Source: Candidatus Kaiserbacteria bacterium RIFCSPHIGHO2_01_FULL_55_37 (GTDB lineage Bacteria; Patescibacteriota; Minisyncoccia; Phycocordibacterales; UBA2100). Taken from it: a stretch of DNA of 33,797 nucleotides. The position numbers and the translations under genes are program-made. The notes beneath the pieces were generated by a model. The model was not told the origin of the DNA, made no database searches, and saw nothing but the letters and a program-made list of their open reading frames with translations. The stretch covers positions 1 to 33,797 of the forward strand of contig MFKY01000058.1 in NCBI GenBank assembly GCA_001781175.1, given 5' to 3'. Shown here piece after piece: positions 13,572 through 21,428 of the stretch. The first letter of the stretch is position 1. Each line of letters starts with the position of its first letter.

Positions 13572-16424
13572 ATGCCTCCCATGATGGAGAAGCCGCGGAG
13601 TGCGGCTCCCGAAAAATTTAAATCTCCCGAAGAGGAGTTGGCGTATTTGCGTGAGCGGGTGCGGGAGAAGGAGGCCGAGATGGAAACGCCCGACAACCGT
13701 TTTGAAAAAGACCGTATTGCCCGCCGAGAAGTCGCGACGTATGCGGAGCTTGCTCCTACGACCATTCTTCACGAGACGGTCGTCATGGCCGAGCCCGAGA
13801 TACTCAAAAACGTCCTGAAGCTCGAGCCAGAGACGCACGACAAGCAAGTGGACGAGATATTGCGTCTCGTGCAGCAGAATGGCATCAGGAACGCGCTCTC
13901 GGTCGCCGCACGGATGAAAAATCCGCACCTCGAGGACGACATCCATCGCGCGCTCGTGCGCTACATCGCCGAAGGACTACCCGACAAGGGCATGGGCGTG
14001 CCCGAGAAGGTCCGCCGGGCCCTTAACATGGTGCTCTTCGAGATACAGCCGCAGGCGCATGGCGAAGACATGACGCGCAGCCGCGATCAGTACAGGCTTG
14101 AGCAGATGCTTTCGTCAACCGAGCAACTCTATGCGGGACTCACCTCGCTCATCGACCCGCACGAAGGTTTCTCGCTGGAAATCGCCGTGCAAGAGGGGAC
14201 CGAAGAAGCGTTTTTGTATCTCGGAGTCCCGCGCGCCAAAAAGGTACTTGCCGAGCGTCTCGTCTCATCCGTCTTCCCCAACGCACACATGTCGGAAGCA
14301 CGGGGGGATTACAATATTTTCAACTACGAAGGACACCATGCGGCCGCTTACGCGACCCTTGCGGATCATCCGTCACTACCTCTCAAGACCCCGGAGCTTT
14401 TCGAGCACGACCCGATGAACGTGCTCCTGGCGGCTTTTGCAAAGCTGGCGAAGCATGGGGAAGGCGCCGCGCTCCAGATAACCGTTTCGACCGAGGGTGA
14501 CCGCTACAATCACCACTACAAAAAAATAATCCGCCAACTCGAGAAGGGGAAACACTTCCGCAAGGCCATCAAAGTTCCCGAGACGGAGCTGGGAGAAGCG
14601 GTCTACACGTTGGCGAAAAAAATATTCATGGCAAAAGAGTATGAAATGGAAGTCGAGAAACAATTCCGGCGCTCCAGCGACCAGGTGATGACCGAAGAGA
14701 TAACGAGAAAGATAAAAAGCCGCATCGCTCCCGTTTCTATCCGCCTCGTCACCTCGGCGCCGACGAAAGCGCGTGCGGAAGAACTTCTCGAAAATCTCGA
14801 ATCGCCGTTTAACCAATATGACGACCCAAAAGGCAATCACCTTGTCTTTAAAAATGTCGGGAGCTGGGGCCTTTCCGATTTCATCCGCCGTTTCACGTAC
14901 CGCGAATTCGACCACTCCATCATGATGCCGCTCTCTCTCGCAGAAGTTACCTCGATATTCCACTTTACCGCCGAACGTCTCACAACCTCCCGCGAATTGA
15001 AGCGTAGCTTCGCCAAGCAGGCGCCTGCTCCGGTCGCCACTCCGAGCGACGGCATTACCATCGGCATCAATAAGTACGGAGCGGACGAGACGCCTGTGCG
15101 ATTCGGCTCATCGGACCGCCTGCGCCACGCGTACGTCATCGGGCAGACGGGTACCGGAAAGACAGGGCTCATCAAAAATATGATTATTCAGGATATCAAG
15201 AACGGGGAGGGTGTCGCCTTCATCGATCCGCACGGCAACGACATCGAAGATGTGCTCGCGTGCATTCCGCCCGAGCGCATGAAAGACGTCATCTATTTCG
15301 ACCCCGCACATACCGCGCGTCCGATGGGTCTCAACATGCTCGAATATGACCGCTCGAAGCCCGAGATGAAGACGTTCGTTGTGGACGAAGTCTATGGCAT
15401 CTTCCGCAAACTCTACGCCGATGTACCGGAGGCCTTCGGTCCGATGTTCGAGCAGTACTACCGCAACGCAGTGCAGCTCGTCGTCGAGGATCCCGACACA
15501 GGCTCCACATTCGTGGAAATTCCGCGCGTTTTTGCCGACACGGCATTCCGCAATCTGAAGCTCAGTCACTGCAAGAATCCCATCATCGTGCAGTTCTGGC
15601 GCAAAATCGCGGAGCAGGCGCAGGGCGACCCGAGCCTCGAAAATGTGGCGCCGTACATCACGAGCAAATTCGACGTCTTTCTCACCAACGACATTATGCG
15701 ACCTATCGTTAGTCAGGAAAAATCCGCTTTCAATTTCCGCGAAATAATGGACAAGAAAAAGATATTCCTCGCGAATCTCTCGAAGGGCCGTTTGGGCGAC
15801 AGAAACACCTCGCTCCTCGGTCTTATTCTCGTTTCCAAATTCCTGCAAGCGGCTTTCTCACGCGTGGATACGCGCGGCGACCTCTTGCCGGTCTTTTATC
15901 TCTACATCGATGAATTCCAGAACTTTGCGACGCCGTCTATCGCGACCATTCTCTCCGAGGCGCGCAAATACAAACTCTCGCTTACAATTGCTCACCAATT
16001 CATCGCGCAGCTCGAAGAGGATATCCGTGACGCGGTCATCGGCAACGTAGGCACGAAAGCGTCGTTCCGTATCGGCTCACAGGACGCCGAGTTTTTGGAG
16101 AAACAATTCACACCCATTTTCACCCAGCAGGACCTTGAAAATCTCCCCAATCGCACCGCCGTTCTCTCGCTTCTCGTAAACGGCGTGCCTGCAAGGCCGT
16201 TCACTATTCAGACGCAGGAACTACCAAAGATGGATTACAGCTCGGTCGAGGGTCTGAAAGAGCTTTCGTATCAGACGTACGGCAAGAACAGGCAAGAGGT
16301 GGAAGCCGACATCAACCGCAAATTCGACGCGGCCTACGGCAAGAAGCCCGCCGTCGAACCAAACCCGCTCGCCCCGCCGGGGGCGGGGCTCGACCTCCCG
16401 AACCCCGCGTCGCTGTATCAGTGA
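13572..16424 (+). CDS. Large TraD/VirB4-like ATPase
   Basis: A 950-residue protein. Residues 1-500 are charged, with no membrane helix and no domain I can name. From about residue 500 there is a FtsK/HerA-type motor: YVIGQTGTGKTGL (Walker A near residues 524-531), EGVAFIDPHGNDIEDVLACIP, NMLEYD, a Walker B strand ending LYIDEFQNF (D780, E781), LSEARKYKLSLTIAHQFIAQL, and the NVGTKASFRIGSQDAEFLEKQF and NGVPARPFTI segments of conjugation coupling proteins. Such proteins pump DNA or protein through type IV machines; homologues are widespread in Patescibacteria without full conjugation operons. No relaxase, pilus or other transfer gene is nearby. The C-terminus is Pro/Ala-rich. Confidence 0.85.
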   Translation: MPPMMEKPRSAAPEKFKSPEEELAYLRERVREKEAEMETPDNRFEKDRIARREVATYAELAPTTILHETVVMAEPEILKNVLKLEPETHDKQVDEILRLVQQNGIRNALSVAARMKNPHLEDDIHRALVRYIAEGLPDKGMGVPEKVRRALNMVLFEIQPQAHGEDMTRSRDQYRLEQMLSSTEQLYAGLTSLIDPHEGFSLEIAVQEGTEEAFLYLGVPRAKKVLAERLVSSVFPNAHMSEARGDYNIFNYEGHHAAAYATLADHPSLPLKTPELFEHDPMNVLLAAFAKLAKHGEGAALQITVSTEGDRYNHHYKKIIRQLEKGKHFRKAIKVPETELGEAVYTLAKKIFMAKEYEMEVEKQFRRSSDQVMTEEITRKIKSRIAPVSIRLVTSAPTKARAEELLENLESPFNQYDDPKGNHLVFKNVGSWGLSDFIRRFTYREFDHSIMMPLSLAEVTSIFHFTAERLTTSRELKRSFAKQAPAPVATPSDGITIGINKYGADETPVRFGSSDRLRHAYVIGQTGTGKTGLIKNMIIQDIKNGEGVAFIDPHGNDIEDVLACIPPERMKDVIYFDPAHTARPMGLNMLEYDRSKPEMKTFVVDEVYGIFRKLYADVPEAFGPMFEQYYRNAVQLVVEDPDTGSTFVEIPRVFADTAFRNLKLSHCKNPIIVQFWRKIAEQAQGDPSLENVAPYITSKFDVFLTNDIMRPIVSQEKSAFNFREIMDKKKIFLANLSKGRLGDRNTSLLGLILVSKFLQAAFSRVDTRGDLLPVFYLYIDEFQNFATPSIATILSEARKYKLSLTIAHQFIAQLEEDIRDAVIGNVGTKASFRIGSQDAEFLEKQFTPIFTQQDLENLPNRTAVLSLLVNGVPARPFTIQTQELPKMDYSSVEGLKELSYQTYGKNRQEVEADINRKFDAAYGKKPAVEPNPLAPPGAGLDLPNPASLYQ

Positions 16425-16438
16425 GGTTAGCAATATCC

Positions 16439-17119
16439 ATGGAGCGCCTAATCCTTTTTGATGTCGACGGCACGTTGGTCAACTGTCCCCCGGACACCGC
16501 TCCCGTTGCCGCAATCCGCCACCTGTACGGCCTTGAGGTAAGTTTTGAAGGGATGCGAACTGGCGGCATGACAGAGCCGCAAATTTTAGCGTTGCTACTA
16601 CAGTCCGCTGGTTGGGACGACACCAAGATTAAAGCAGAATTGCCCAATCTTATGAAGGAGGTCGTTCCTTTCATACATGAGGCATTCGAAAAGGGAACAA
16701 TTAGACTAGTGCCAGGGGTTAAAAATTTACTAGACCAGTTAGAGCACCGAGGTGTTACCCTCGGGCTAATAACGGGCAACCGCAAGTCCTTAGCCCGGCT
16801 GAAGTTGGAGGACGTCAATATTTGGGATTATTTTTCGGTCGGAGGATATGGAGACGATCCACATGAAAAAAGAAGTGACCTAGTGCAGCTCGCGTGCGAA
16901 AGGGCAAACTTTCGAACTGATAACCCGGGCGTGTATGTAATTGGAGACACTTGGCGCGACATTAAAGCAGCAGTTGATGCAGGCGTTACTAATCGAGTTG
17001 GCTTGATTGGCCCCCGTCATCCGAGACAAGAGTTCAAAGAGGCGGGAGCCAATATAATACTGTCGAGCTTCGCCGATACTCAAAAAGTCTTAGGGGCTCT
17101 TAATATACCGTCTGTGTAG
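16439..17119 (+). CDS. HAD-superfamily phosphatase (phosphoglycolate phosphatase-like)
   Basis: A 226-residue HAD hydrolase with the four motifs: FDVDGTLV (motif I, nucleophile D8), GLITGNRKS (motif II), a Lys within the following helix region, and VYVIGDTWRDIKAAVDAG (motif IV). The helical cap between motifs I and II suggests subclass C1, as in Gph and beta-phosphoglucomutase. I chose the ATG at 16439 (MERLILFDVDG); a GTG at 16421 overlapping the previous stop would add six residues. Codons such as TTA and CTA are commoner than in neighbouring genes, hinting at recent acquisition. The substrate cannot be told from sequence. Confidence 0.88.
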   Translation: MERLILFDVDGTLVNCPPDTAPVAAIRHLYGLEVSFEGMRTGGMTEPQILALLLQSAGWDDTKIKAELPNLMKEVVPFIHEAFEKGTIRLVPGVKNLLDQLEHRGVTLGLITGNRKSLARLKLEDVNIWDYFSVGGYGDDPHEKRSDLVQLACERANFRTDNPGVYVIGDTWRDIKAAVDAGVTNRVGLIGPRHPRQEFKEAGANIILSSFADTQKVLGALNIPSV

Positions 17120-17174
17120 GTGTAGGTGTGTAAAACCCCCGAGGTTTAACCTCCCAGTCAGATGTTTTATGCGA

Positions 17175-17180
17175 TATGAT
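17175..17180 (+). promoter_or_regulatory. -10 box of the DUF4258 gene
   Basis: TATGAT ends 7 bases before the ATG at 17188; an overlapping TATAGT (17180-17185) is too close to the start to be used for it. Confidence 0.45.
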
Positions 17181-17187
17181 ATAGTAC

Positions 17188-17448
17188 ATGCAGGTTCGGT
17201 TTACGGTGCATGCACTTCGAAAATTCGCGCTCTTGCGGCGGCACGGTGTTTCGGTTTCTAAACGGCAAGTCGTTGGAGCTGTTGAAGAACCGGATCGAGT
17301 GGATTATAGTCGGTTGCCGCTTCTCATTGCGCAGGTTGGTTGGGATAAAAGACGAGTCTTGCGCGTAGTGTACAAAGTTGAGGGAGGTACAAAAATCGTC
17401 ATCACATTTTATCCGGGCATGAAATCACAATATGAAAAAGAAAGCTAA
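17188..17448 (+). CDS. DUF4258-family small protein (possible toxin)
   Basis: An 86-residue basic protein. FTVHALRKFALLRRHGVSVSKRQVVGAVEEPDRV and the terminal strands RRVLRVVYKVEG, KIVITFYPGMKSQYEK match the DUF4258 pattern, a RelE/BrnT-like fold. It overlaps the next gene, a DUF2283 protein, by 17 bases. The two families are often adjacent in bacterial genomes and the arrangement resembles a toxin-antitoxin pair; toxicity is inference. Confidence 0.75.
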   Translation: MQVRFTVHALRKFALLRRHGVSVSKRQVVGAVEEPDRVDYSRLPLLIAQVGWDKRRVLRVVYKVEGGTKIVITFYPGMKSQYEKES

Positions 17449-17665
17449 CACAAAAATCTCGTACGACTCCGACGCGGACGTGTTGAGTATGGAAAGCGCG
17501 GGTCGGACCATCATCGACCACGCCCAAGAGATGGGGAATCTCGTCGTGCATTTCAGCAGGCAGAACAAGCCGGTACTTGTCGAGATACTTGAAGCCTCGC
17601 GGCTATTCAAGGGTCAATCAAAGTCCCTACGAACGACAATCCGTAAGACTTTCGTCGCCGCGTAA
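17432..17665 (+). CDS. DUF2283-family small protein (possible antitoxin partner)
   Basis: A 77-residue protein. ISYDSDADVLSMESAG, TIIDHAQEMGNLVVHFSRQNKPVLVEILEAS follow the DUF2283 pattern, a small beta-rich domain. The start ATG lies inside the end of the DUF4258 gene (17-base overlap), so the two are translationally coupled. Role unknown; partner of the upstream protein by context only. Confidence 0.78.
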   Translation: MKKKANTKISYDSDADVLSMESAGRTIIDHAQEMGNLVVHFSRQNKPVLVEILEASRLFKGQSKSLRTTIRKTFVAA

Positions 17666-17685
17666 CGTTTTCGTGAAAGATATAG

Positions 17686-17691
17686 TAGAAT
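17686..17691 (+). promoter_or_regulatory. -10 box of ndk
   Basis: TAGAAT ends 7 bases before the ATG at 17699. An overlapping TATAGT (17681-17686) also exists. The box covers the alternative ATG at 17690, arguing for 17699 as the true start. Confidence 0.45.
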
Positions 17692-17698
17692 GTCGCTC

Positions 17699-18301
17699 AT
17701 GGAACATCCAAAAGAAGAACGCACTTTTGTCATCATCAAGCCCGACGGGGTACAGCGCGGGCTTATCGGCGAGATAATCAAGCGCTATGAGCGCACGGGC
17801 CTCAAGCTCGTGGGGATGCGTTTTGGTGTCGCCGACGAGAAGAAATTCTGGGAACACTACAACAAGGACGACGCGTGGTTTCTGCAGAAGGGGACGAAAA
17901 TTCTCGAAGACAAAAAGGCCAACAATCTTCCCGCAGACAAAGAGCCGATGGAATACGGCAAAGACATAATCCGCCAGCTCGTGAAATTCATGACCTGCGG
18001 CCCCGTGCTCATGATGGTCTGGGAGGGGAATCAGGCAGCGGCGGTCATTAAGAAGATAACGGGGGATACCGAGCCTTCAACGTCGGACGTCGGCACTATC
18101 CGCGGCGACCTCACGGTGGATTCGTACAACATCGCGGCAGTTGATGACCGTGCGGTACGCAATCTTATCCACTGCTCCGAATCAGCCGCCGAGGCGAAGC
18201 GCGAAATAGCGATATGGTTTACCGACGCAGAAATGACCGAGTACCGCCTAGTCGGAGAGCAGATTCTTTACGACGTCAACCTTGACGGAATCCTTGAGTA
18301 G
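17699..18301 (+). CDS. ndk: Nucleoside diphosphate kinase with internal insertion
   Basis: Transfers the gamma phosphate from ATP to NDPs through a phosphohistidine. Seen are RTFVIIKPDGVQRGLIGEIIKRYERTGLKLVGM at the N-terminus, GPVLMMVWEG, VGTIRGDLTVDSYNIAAVD and the catalytic block RNLIHCSES with H158. Its 200 residues exceed the usual 140-150: residues about 55-90 carry an added segment (WFLQKGTKILEDKKANNLPAD and following), in the region that contacts subunits in hexameric Ndk. The active-site motif is H-C-S-E-S rather than the usual H-G-S-D-S. The protein ends with YDVNLDGILE. It should be active, though its oligomeric state may differ. Confidence 0.93.
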   Translation: MEHPKEERTFVIIKPDGVQRGLIGEIIKRYERTGLKLVGMRFGVADEKKFWEHYNKDDAWFLQKGTKILEDKKANNLPADKEPMEYGKDIIRQLVKFMTCGPVLMMVWEGNQAAAVIKKITGDTEPSTSDVGTIRGDLTVDSYNIAAVDDRAVRNLIHCSESAAEAKREIAIWFTDAEMTEYRLVGEQILYDVNLDGILE

Positions 18302-18338
18302 CACGTCAAAAACTCCCGTCTGCGTTGTTGTGGAGCCC

Positions 18339-18384
18339 CAAGAAAACGCTCACCGTATACACGATACGCCTCGTGTTTTCTTTT
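18339..18384 (+). terminator. Terminator of ndk
   Basis: AAGAAAAC pairs with GTTTTCTT, enclosing a second hairpin CGTAT-ACACG-ATACG; the 3' side continues TTTTCCCC. It separates ndk from the non-coding RNA locus. Confidence 0.6.
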
Positions 18385-18435
18385 CCCCACGCCTAGCATC
18401 TGATTGAGTACAATCACCTACTGGGCATAAAGCTT

Positions 18436-18463
18436 TTGACGCGCTCCTGATTAGGTCTATACT
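18436..18463 (+). promoter_or_regulatory. Promoter of the predicted non-coding RNA
   Basis: TTGACG (18436-18441), 16-base spacer, TATACT (18458-18463). Transcription would begin near 18470. No gene start lies downstream for over 400 bases. Confidence 0.65.
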
Positions 18464-18469
18464 TATACG

Positions 18470-18780
18470 CAGCGGTTAGGTACGAAAACCTGCTGGTGCG
18501 AATAAGGGTAACCCGAATCGCTCTCTGCCTTGGTAGAGATGCTGAGGGCTCCCACCTGGCTCCAATACCAGGCTCACCGTACTTGCCGCCCCACAGCAAC
18601 ATCTCACCGCTATCTGGTTGAGGTGTTTTGTGTTTCTGGGGAGACATTTCATTGCACATCGAGGACGCTGATGTTGCGACGGGCTCCCGATTTGTCCACG
18701 CACAGCGTGGTAACAAATCGCAGTCCTGTATGAGGCAGGCCCCCGAAAAGTCCTGCGAAATGCAGGACTTTTGGGTGTTT
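18470..18780 (+). ncRNA. Candidate structured non-coding RNA, about 300 nt
   Basis: A region with a promoter at one end, a strong terminator at the other, no good reading frame on either strand and dense local pairing. Predicted stems: CCTGG/CCAGG (18555-18572); AACATCTCA/TGAGGTGTT (18598-18606 with 18619-18627); CGATTTGT/ACAAATCG (18688-18695 with 18713-18720) enclosing CCACGC/GCGTGG; and CCCCA near 18590 with CTGGGG near 18640. I looked for the conserved cores of RNase P RNA, SRP RNA and tmRNA and found none; 6S RNA is not suggested either, but it is recognised by shape and was not modelled. It may be a divergent known RNA or a new one. Confidence 0.55.
18742..18775 (+). terminator. Terminator of the non-coding RNA
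   Basis: AAAAGTCCTGC and GCAGGACTTTT form an 11-bp stem with loop GAAAT, extended by CCC/GGG after a bulged G, followed by TGTTT. Confidence 0.75.
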
Positions 18781-18794
18781 AGCCCCGACAGTAG

Positions 18795-18900
18795 ATGGTG
18801 GCGAGGCGCAAAGCGCAGCCGCTAAGCGAAACCGGATTGAAAAGCTTTGTTTACGTTCGCTAATAATCGTTCCAAACCGAGAGAAGGCTATCGCCACCAT
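18795..18900 (+). repeat. Inverted repeat upstream of the membrane protein gene
   Basis: ATGGTGGCGA (18795-18804) is perfectly complementary to TCGCCACCAT (18891-18900) across 86 bases, which hold smaller hairpins such as GCGC-AAA-GCGC. The arm length and loop size resemble the CCCGTTAGA leader elements, though the sequence differs. No gene lies inside. Confidence 0.4.
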
Positions 18901-18911
18901 TCACTGCGGGG

Positions 18912-18917
18912 TACAAT
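18912..18917 (+). promoter_or_regulatory. -10 box of the gene at 18925
   Basis: TACAAT ends 7 bases before the ATG at 18925. Confidence 0.45.
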
Positions 18918-18924
18918 CTCCGCT

Positions 18925-19296
18925 ATGACCGGAACACGATTACTCTTTGCGCAGGTTTTCGTGCTTGCCATTCTTTTTCCGCTCGTTCTTTCCGGCATTT
19001 CACATGATTACTTGTGGGGAGTCGCGTGGTTCAGCGCTACGGCGCATTTTCTCGGGGGCTTATGGGTCGCGCTGTGCGCCGCATGGGGTCAAAGTATGCT
19101 TGGCTTGCCGCGTGATTTTGTCCTCCTTATCGCAGCAGCGCTCGCTATCGGTATTGGTTGGGAAGTATTTGAAGGAGTGATTGGCGCGACGCACTTTCCC
19201 GCGGACACAGTTGATACGGTGGAAGACCTTGTTATGGATATCGTGGGCGGTACCGCCGGCGCTCTCATGATGCGATATATATGGCAGCGAAAATAA
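18925..19296 (+). CDS. Small integral membrane protein, YjdF/VanZ-like
   Basis: A 123-residue protein with about four hydrophobic segments (residues 5-25, 32-52, 62-80, 104-118). The loop HFPADTVDTVEDLVMDIVGGTAGA, two acidic residues then a helix with GG, resembles the D-x(n)-D...GG loop of YjdF/DUF2238- and VanZ-like membrane proteins; the match is weak. I start at 18925 because TACAAT ends 7 bases before; an in-frame ATG at 18847 lies within the inverted repeat. It overlaps the next gene by 16 bases, so the two are co-translated. Confidence 0.7.
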   Translation: MTGTRLLFAQVFVLAILFPLVLSGISHDYLWGVAWFSATAHFLGGLWVALCAAWGQSMLGLPRDFVLLIAAALAIGIGWEVFEGVIGATHFPADTVDTVEDLVMDIVGGTAGALMMRYIWQRK

Positions 19297-20651
19297 CATT
19301 TTACGGAGGTGCGGGTACGGTGACCGGAGCGAATTTCCTTTTGGATACCCGACCTGCGCAGGCGGGCGGCAAGATACTCATTGATTGCGGGATACTTCAG
19401 AGAGAACAAGTTTGCGATACGGCAAATAGCGCCCCCTTTGCCTACGACGCGAAGACCGTAGATGCTTTGCTCGTGACACATGCGCATCAGGACCACATCG
19501 GCCGCATCCCGCGCCTCGTCCGCGATGGATTCCGTGGCGCGATACATTCCACAGGCGCAACGTATGACCTCGCGGCTCTCATGTTCGCCGACGCACTGAA
19601 CGTGATGAAGCAGGATGCCGAGCGCCGCGGGTGCGAGATACTGTATGAAAAAAAAGATATCGAACAAGCGCTTGCACTCTGGAGTGCACACGAGTATCAC
19701 GAGCCGTTCGTGCTTGACGACGTTTCGGTTGAATTTCTCGATGCCGGGCACATACTGGGTTCCGCGATAGTAAAGCTGACACGCAATAGTCGGACGCTTC
19801 TGTTCACCGGCGACCTCGGCAATTCTCCGGAGCCGCTCTTAAACGACACCGAGTCCCCGGCGGGGGCGAATTACATTGTCATGGAGAGCGTGTACGGCGA
19901 CAGGGTACATGAGGGGCGTGACGAACGTCGCGAACAACTGCGCAACTGTATCGAGATCGTACGAGCCCGGAAAGGCGTTCTCCTTATCCCATCGTTCTCT
20001 ATTGAGCGGACACAAGTACTCCTATTTGAGCTGAACACGATGATGGAAGAGGGCACACTCACGCCGATACCGGTGTATCTGGATGCGCCGCTTGGAATCG
20101 AGGTCACGGACGTGTTCAGAAAATACAGGAACCTCCTCAATCCGGAGGCGAGAGACCGTTTCTTGGAAGGCGGCGACCCATTTTCGTTCACTGCGCTCAA
20201 GCTCACGCGCGGGATAAACGAGTCTCGGGCGATACATGGAGCACCCGACCCCAAGGTAATCATTGCGGGCGCCGGGATGTCCCATGGGGGCCGCATCCGT
20301 GCGCACGAAAAGTACTACCTGGGAGACAAGCGCGCGATGATTCTCTTCGTGGGGTACCAGGTGCCGGGTTCTTTGGGGAGGCGCATAGAAGACGGTGAGA
20401 AACGGGTAGAAATCGACGGCGAACACATCCGCATATATGCCGGGCGCGCGACGCTCAGAGGATATTCAGGCCACGCCGACCGCGAGCAGTTGCTCACATT
20501 CGTCGAGAACGCAGGCGAAAGTCTGGAGCGGGTGTTCGTCACGATGGGTGAACCGAAGTCGTCGCTGTTTCTCGCGCAGCGTATCAAAGATTTTCTCGGA
20601 GTCGACGCGGTGGCGCCCGACGCGGGGCAATCGTCAGACATCGATTGGTAA
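19281..20651 (+). CDS. Beta-CASP metallo-beta-lactamase, RNA-processing type
   Basis: A 456-residue metal-dependent hydrolase of the CPSF73/YSH1-like MBL-fold group, whose members cut or trim RNA. The metal site is THAHQDHIGRIP (H67, H69, D71, H72), followed by AGHILGSAIV (motif III), LLFTGDLGN (motif IV), the beta-CASP cap with LLIPSFSIERTQVLLFELN and AGAGMSHGGRI, and YSGHADREQLL near residue 397. Length is typical. It lacks the KH domains of archaeal homologues and the C-terminal domain of RNase J. Likely an RNA processing nuclease in the cytosol; the substrate is unknown. Confidence 0.9.
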   Translation: MAAKITFYGGAGTVTGANFLLDTRPAQAGGKILIDCGILQREQVCDTANSAPFAYDAKTVDALLVTHAHQDHIGRIPRLVRDGFRGAIHSTGATYDLAALMFADALNVMKQDAERRGCEILYEKKDIEQALALWSAHEYHEPFVLDDVSVEFLDAGHILGSAIVKLTRNSRTLLFTGDLGNSPEPLLNDTESPAGANYIVMESVYGDRVHEGRDERREQLRNCIEIVRARKGVLLIPSFSIERTQVLLFELNTMMEEGTLTPIPVYLDAPLGIEVTDVFRKYRNLLNPEARDRFLEGGDPFSFTALKLTRGINESRAIHGAPDPKVIIAGAGMSHGGRIRAHEKYYLGDKRAMILFVGYQVPGSLGRRIEDGEKRVEIDGEHIRIYAGRATLRGYSGHADREQLLTFVENAGESLERVFVTMGEPKSSLFLAQRIKDFLGVDAVAPDAGQSSDIDW

Positions 20652-20681
20652 CGGTGGTTTATCATGAGCGAAGTCGAATGA

Positions 20682-20687
20682 TATAAT
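20682..20687 (+). promoter_or_regulatory. -10 box of the second SLOG gene
   Basis: TATAAT ends 7 bases before the ATG at 20695. An earlier in-frame ATG at 20686 overlaps this box and is therefore unlikely. Confidence 0.5.
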
Positions 20688-20694
20688 GAGCGCA

Positions 20695-21378
20695 ATGGCG
20701 AAAAGGAATCTACATCCCAATCACACTGCTGTCCCTCTGAACTTTTGCCGTCTACCCGACGGGTACGGGATTGTGAAAATCGGTGTCTCCGGCGCGGCGG
20801 AGACCGGTGCATGCGGGCTCGACGCCTTTGAGAAAGCAAAAGAGCTCGGGCGCGAGATAGCAAAACAGGGCGGCGTCATCACAACGGGAGCGACCACGGG
20901 GTTCCCGATGTATTCCGCAATGGGAGCGAAGGATGAATGCGGTTTCTCTATCGGATTTTCTCCCGCGGGGAACGAACGCGAGCACGTGGAGACCTACAAA
21001 TTGCCGCTCGATTTTATGGATCTCGTTGTCTACACGGGTTTCGGTTATTCAGGGCGCGACCTGCTCCTCGTGCGTTCGTCGGATGCCATGGTCATCGGCT
21101 GCGGGCGCATCGGCACCTTGAACGAATTTTCCGTGGCGTTCGAAGACCGCCGCCCTATCGGGATATTAGAAGGCACGTGGGAGACCGATGAGATATTAAG
21201 ACACGTCATCGAATCAGCGCACCGGCCGAACAATAAAATTATTTTCGACTCTGATCCGAAGGCGCTGGTGGAGCAGCTTATCGAAATGGTGACGAAGGAA
21301 AAAGAAAAGACGATGCTCGTCTACAACAATCACGACAGCCGTGACGTGGCAGTGAAAAACGAGGAAGTGGTCCTCTAG
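20695..21378 (+). CDS. SLOG-domain (LOG-like) protein
   Basis: A 227-residue Rossmann-type protein. VKIGVSGAAETGACGLDAFEKAKELGREIAKQGG and VITTGATTGFPMYSA form the nucleotide-binding half, and AMVIGCGRIGTLNEFSVAFEDRRPIGILEG corresponds to the PGGxGTxxE region, here CGRIGTLNE. It is more distant from plant-type LOG enzymes than the protein at 11634 and close in layout to the TIGR00725-type group. The altered loop (Gly-Arg for Gly-Gly) makes enzyme activity uncertain; it may sense a nucleotide instead. A terminator follows. Confidence 0.78.
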   Translation: MAKRNLHPNHTAVPLNFCRLPDGYGIVKIGVSGAAETGACGLDAFEKAKELGREIAKQGGVITTGATTGFPMYSAMGAKDECGFSIGFSPAGNEREHVETYKLPLDFMDLVVYTGFGYSGRDLLLVRSSDAMVIGCGRIGTLNEFSVAFEDRRPIGILEGTWETDEILRHVIESAHRPNNKIIFDSDPKALVEQLIEMVTKEKEKTMLVYNNHDSRDVAVKNEEVVL

Positions 21379-21386
21379 TCCTTGAG

Positions 21387-21405
21387 CCCCGACGTAAAGT
21401 CGGGG
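21387..21405 (+). terminator. Hairpin between the convergent SLOG and rplT units
   Basis: CCCCGAC-GTAAA-GTCGGGG forms a 7-bp stem, followed by a second small hairpin CCGAC-CGAAGC-GTCGG. T runs are short. It serves as the boundary between oppositely transcribed genes. Confidence 0.5.
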
Positions 21406-21428
21406 TTCCGACCGAAGCGTCGGGACTG

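Noticed and set aside
18470-18780. Identification as RNase P RNA, SRP RNA or 6S RNA
   Set aside because: The conserved cores of RNase P and SRP RNA are not visible on either strand, and nothing suggests 6S RNA; kept as an unassigned RNA.
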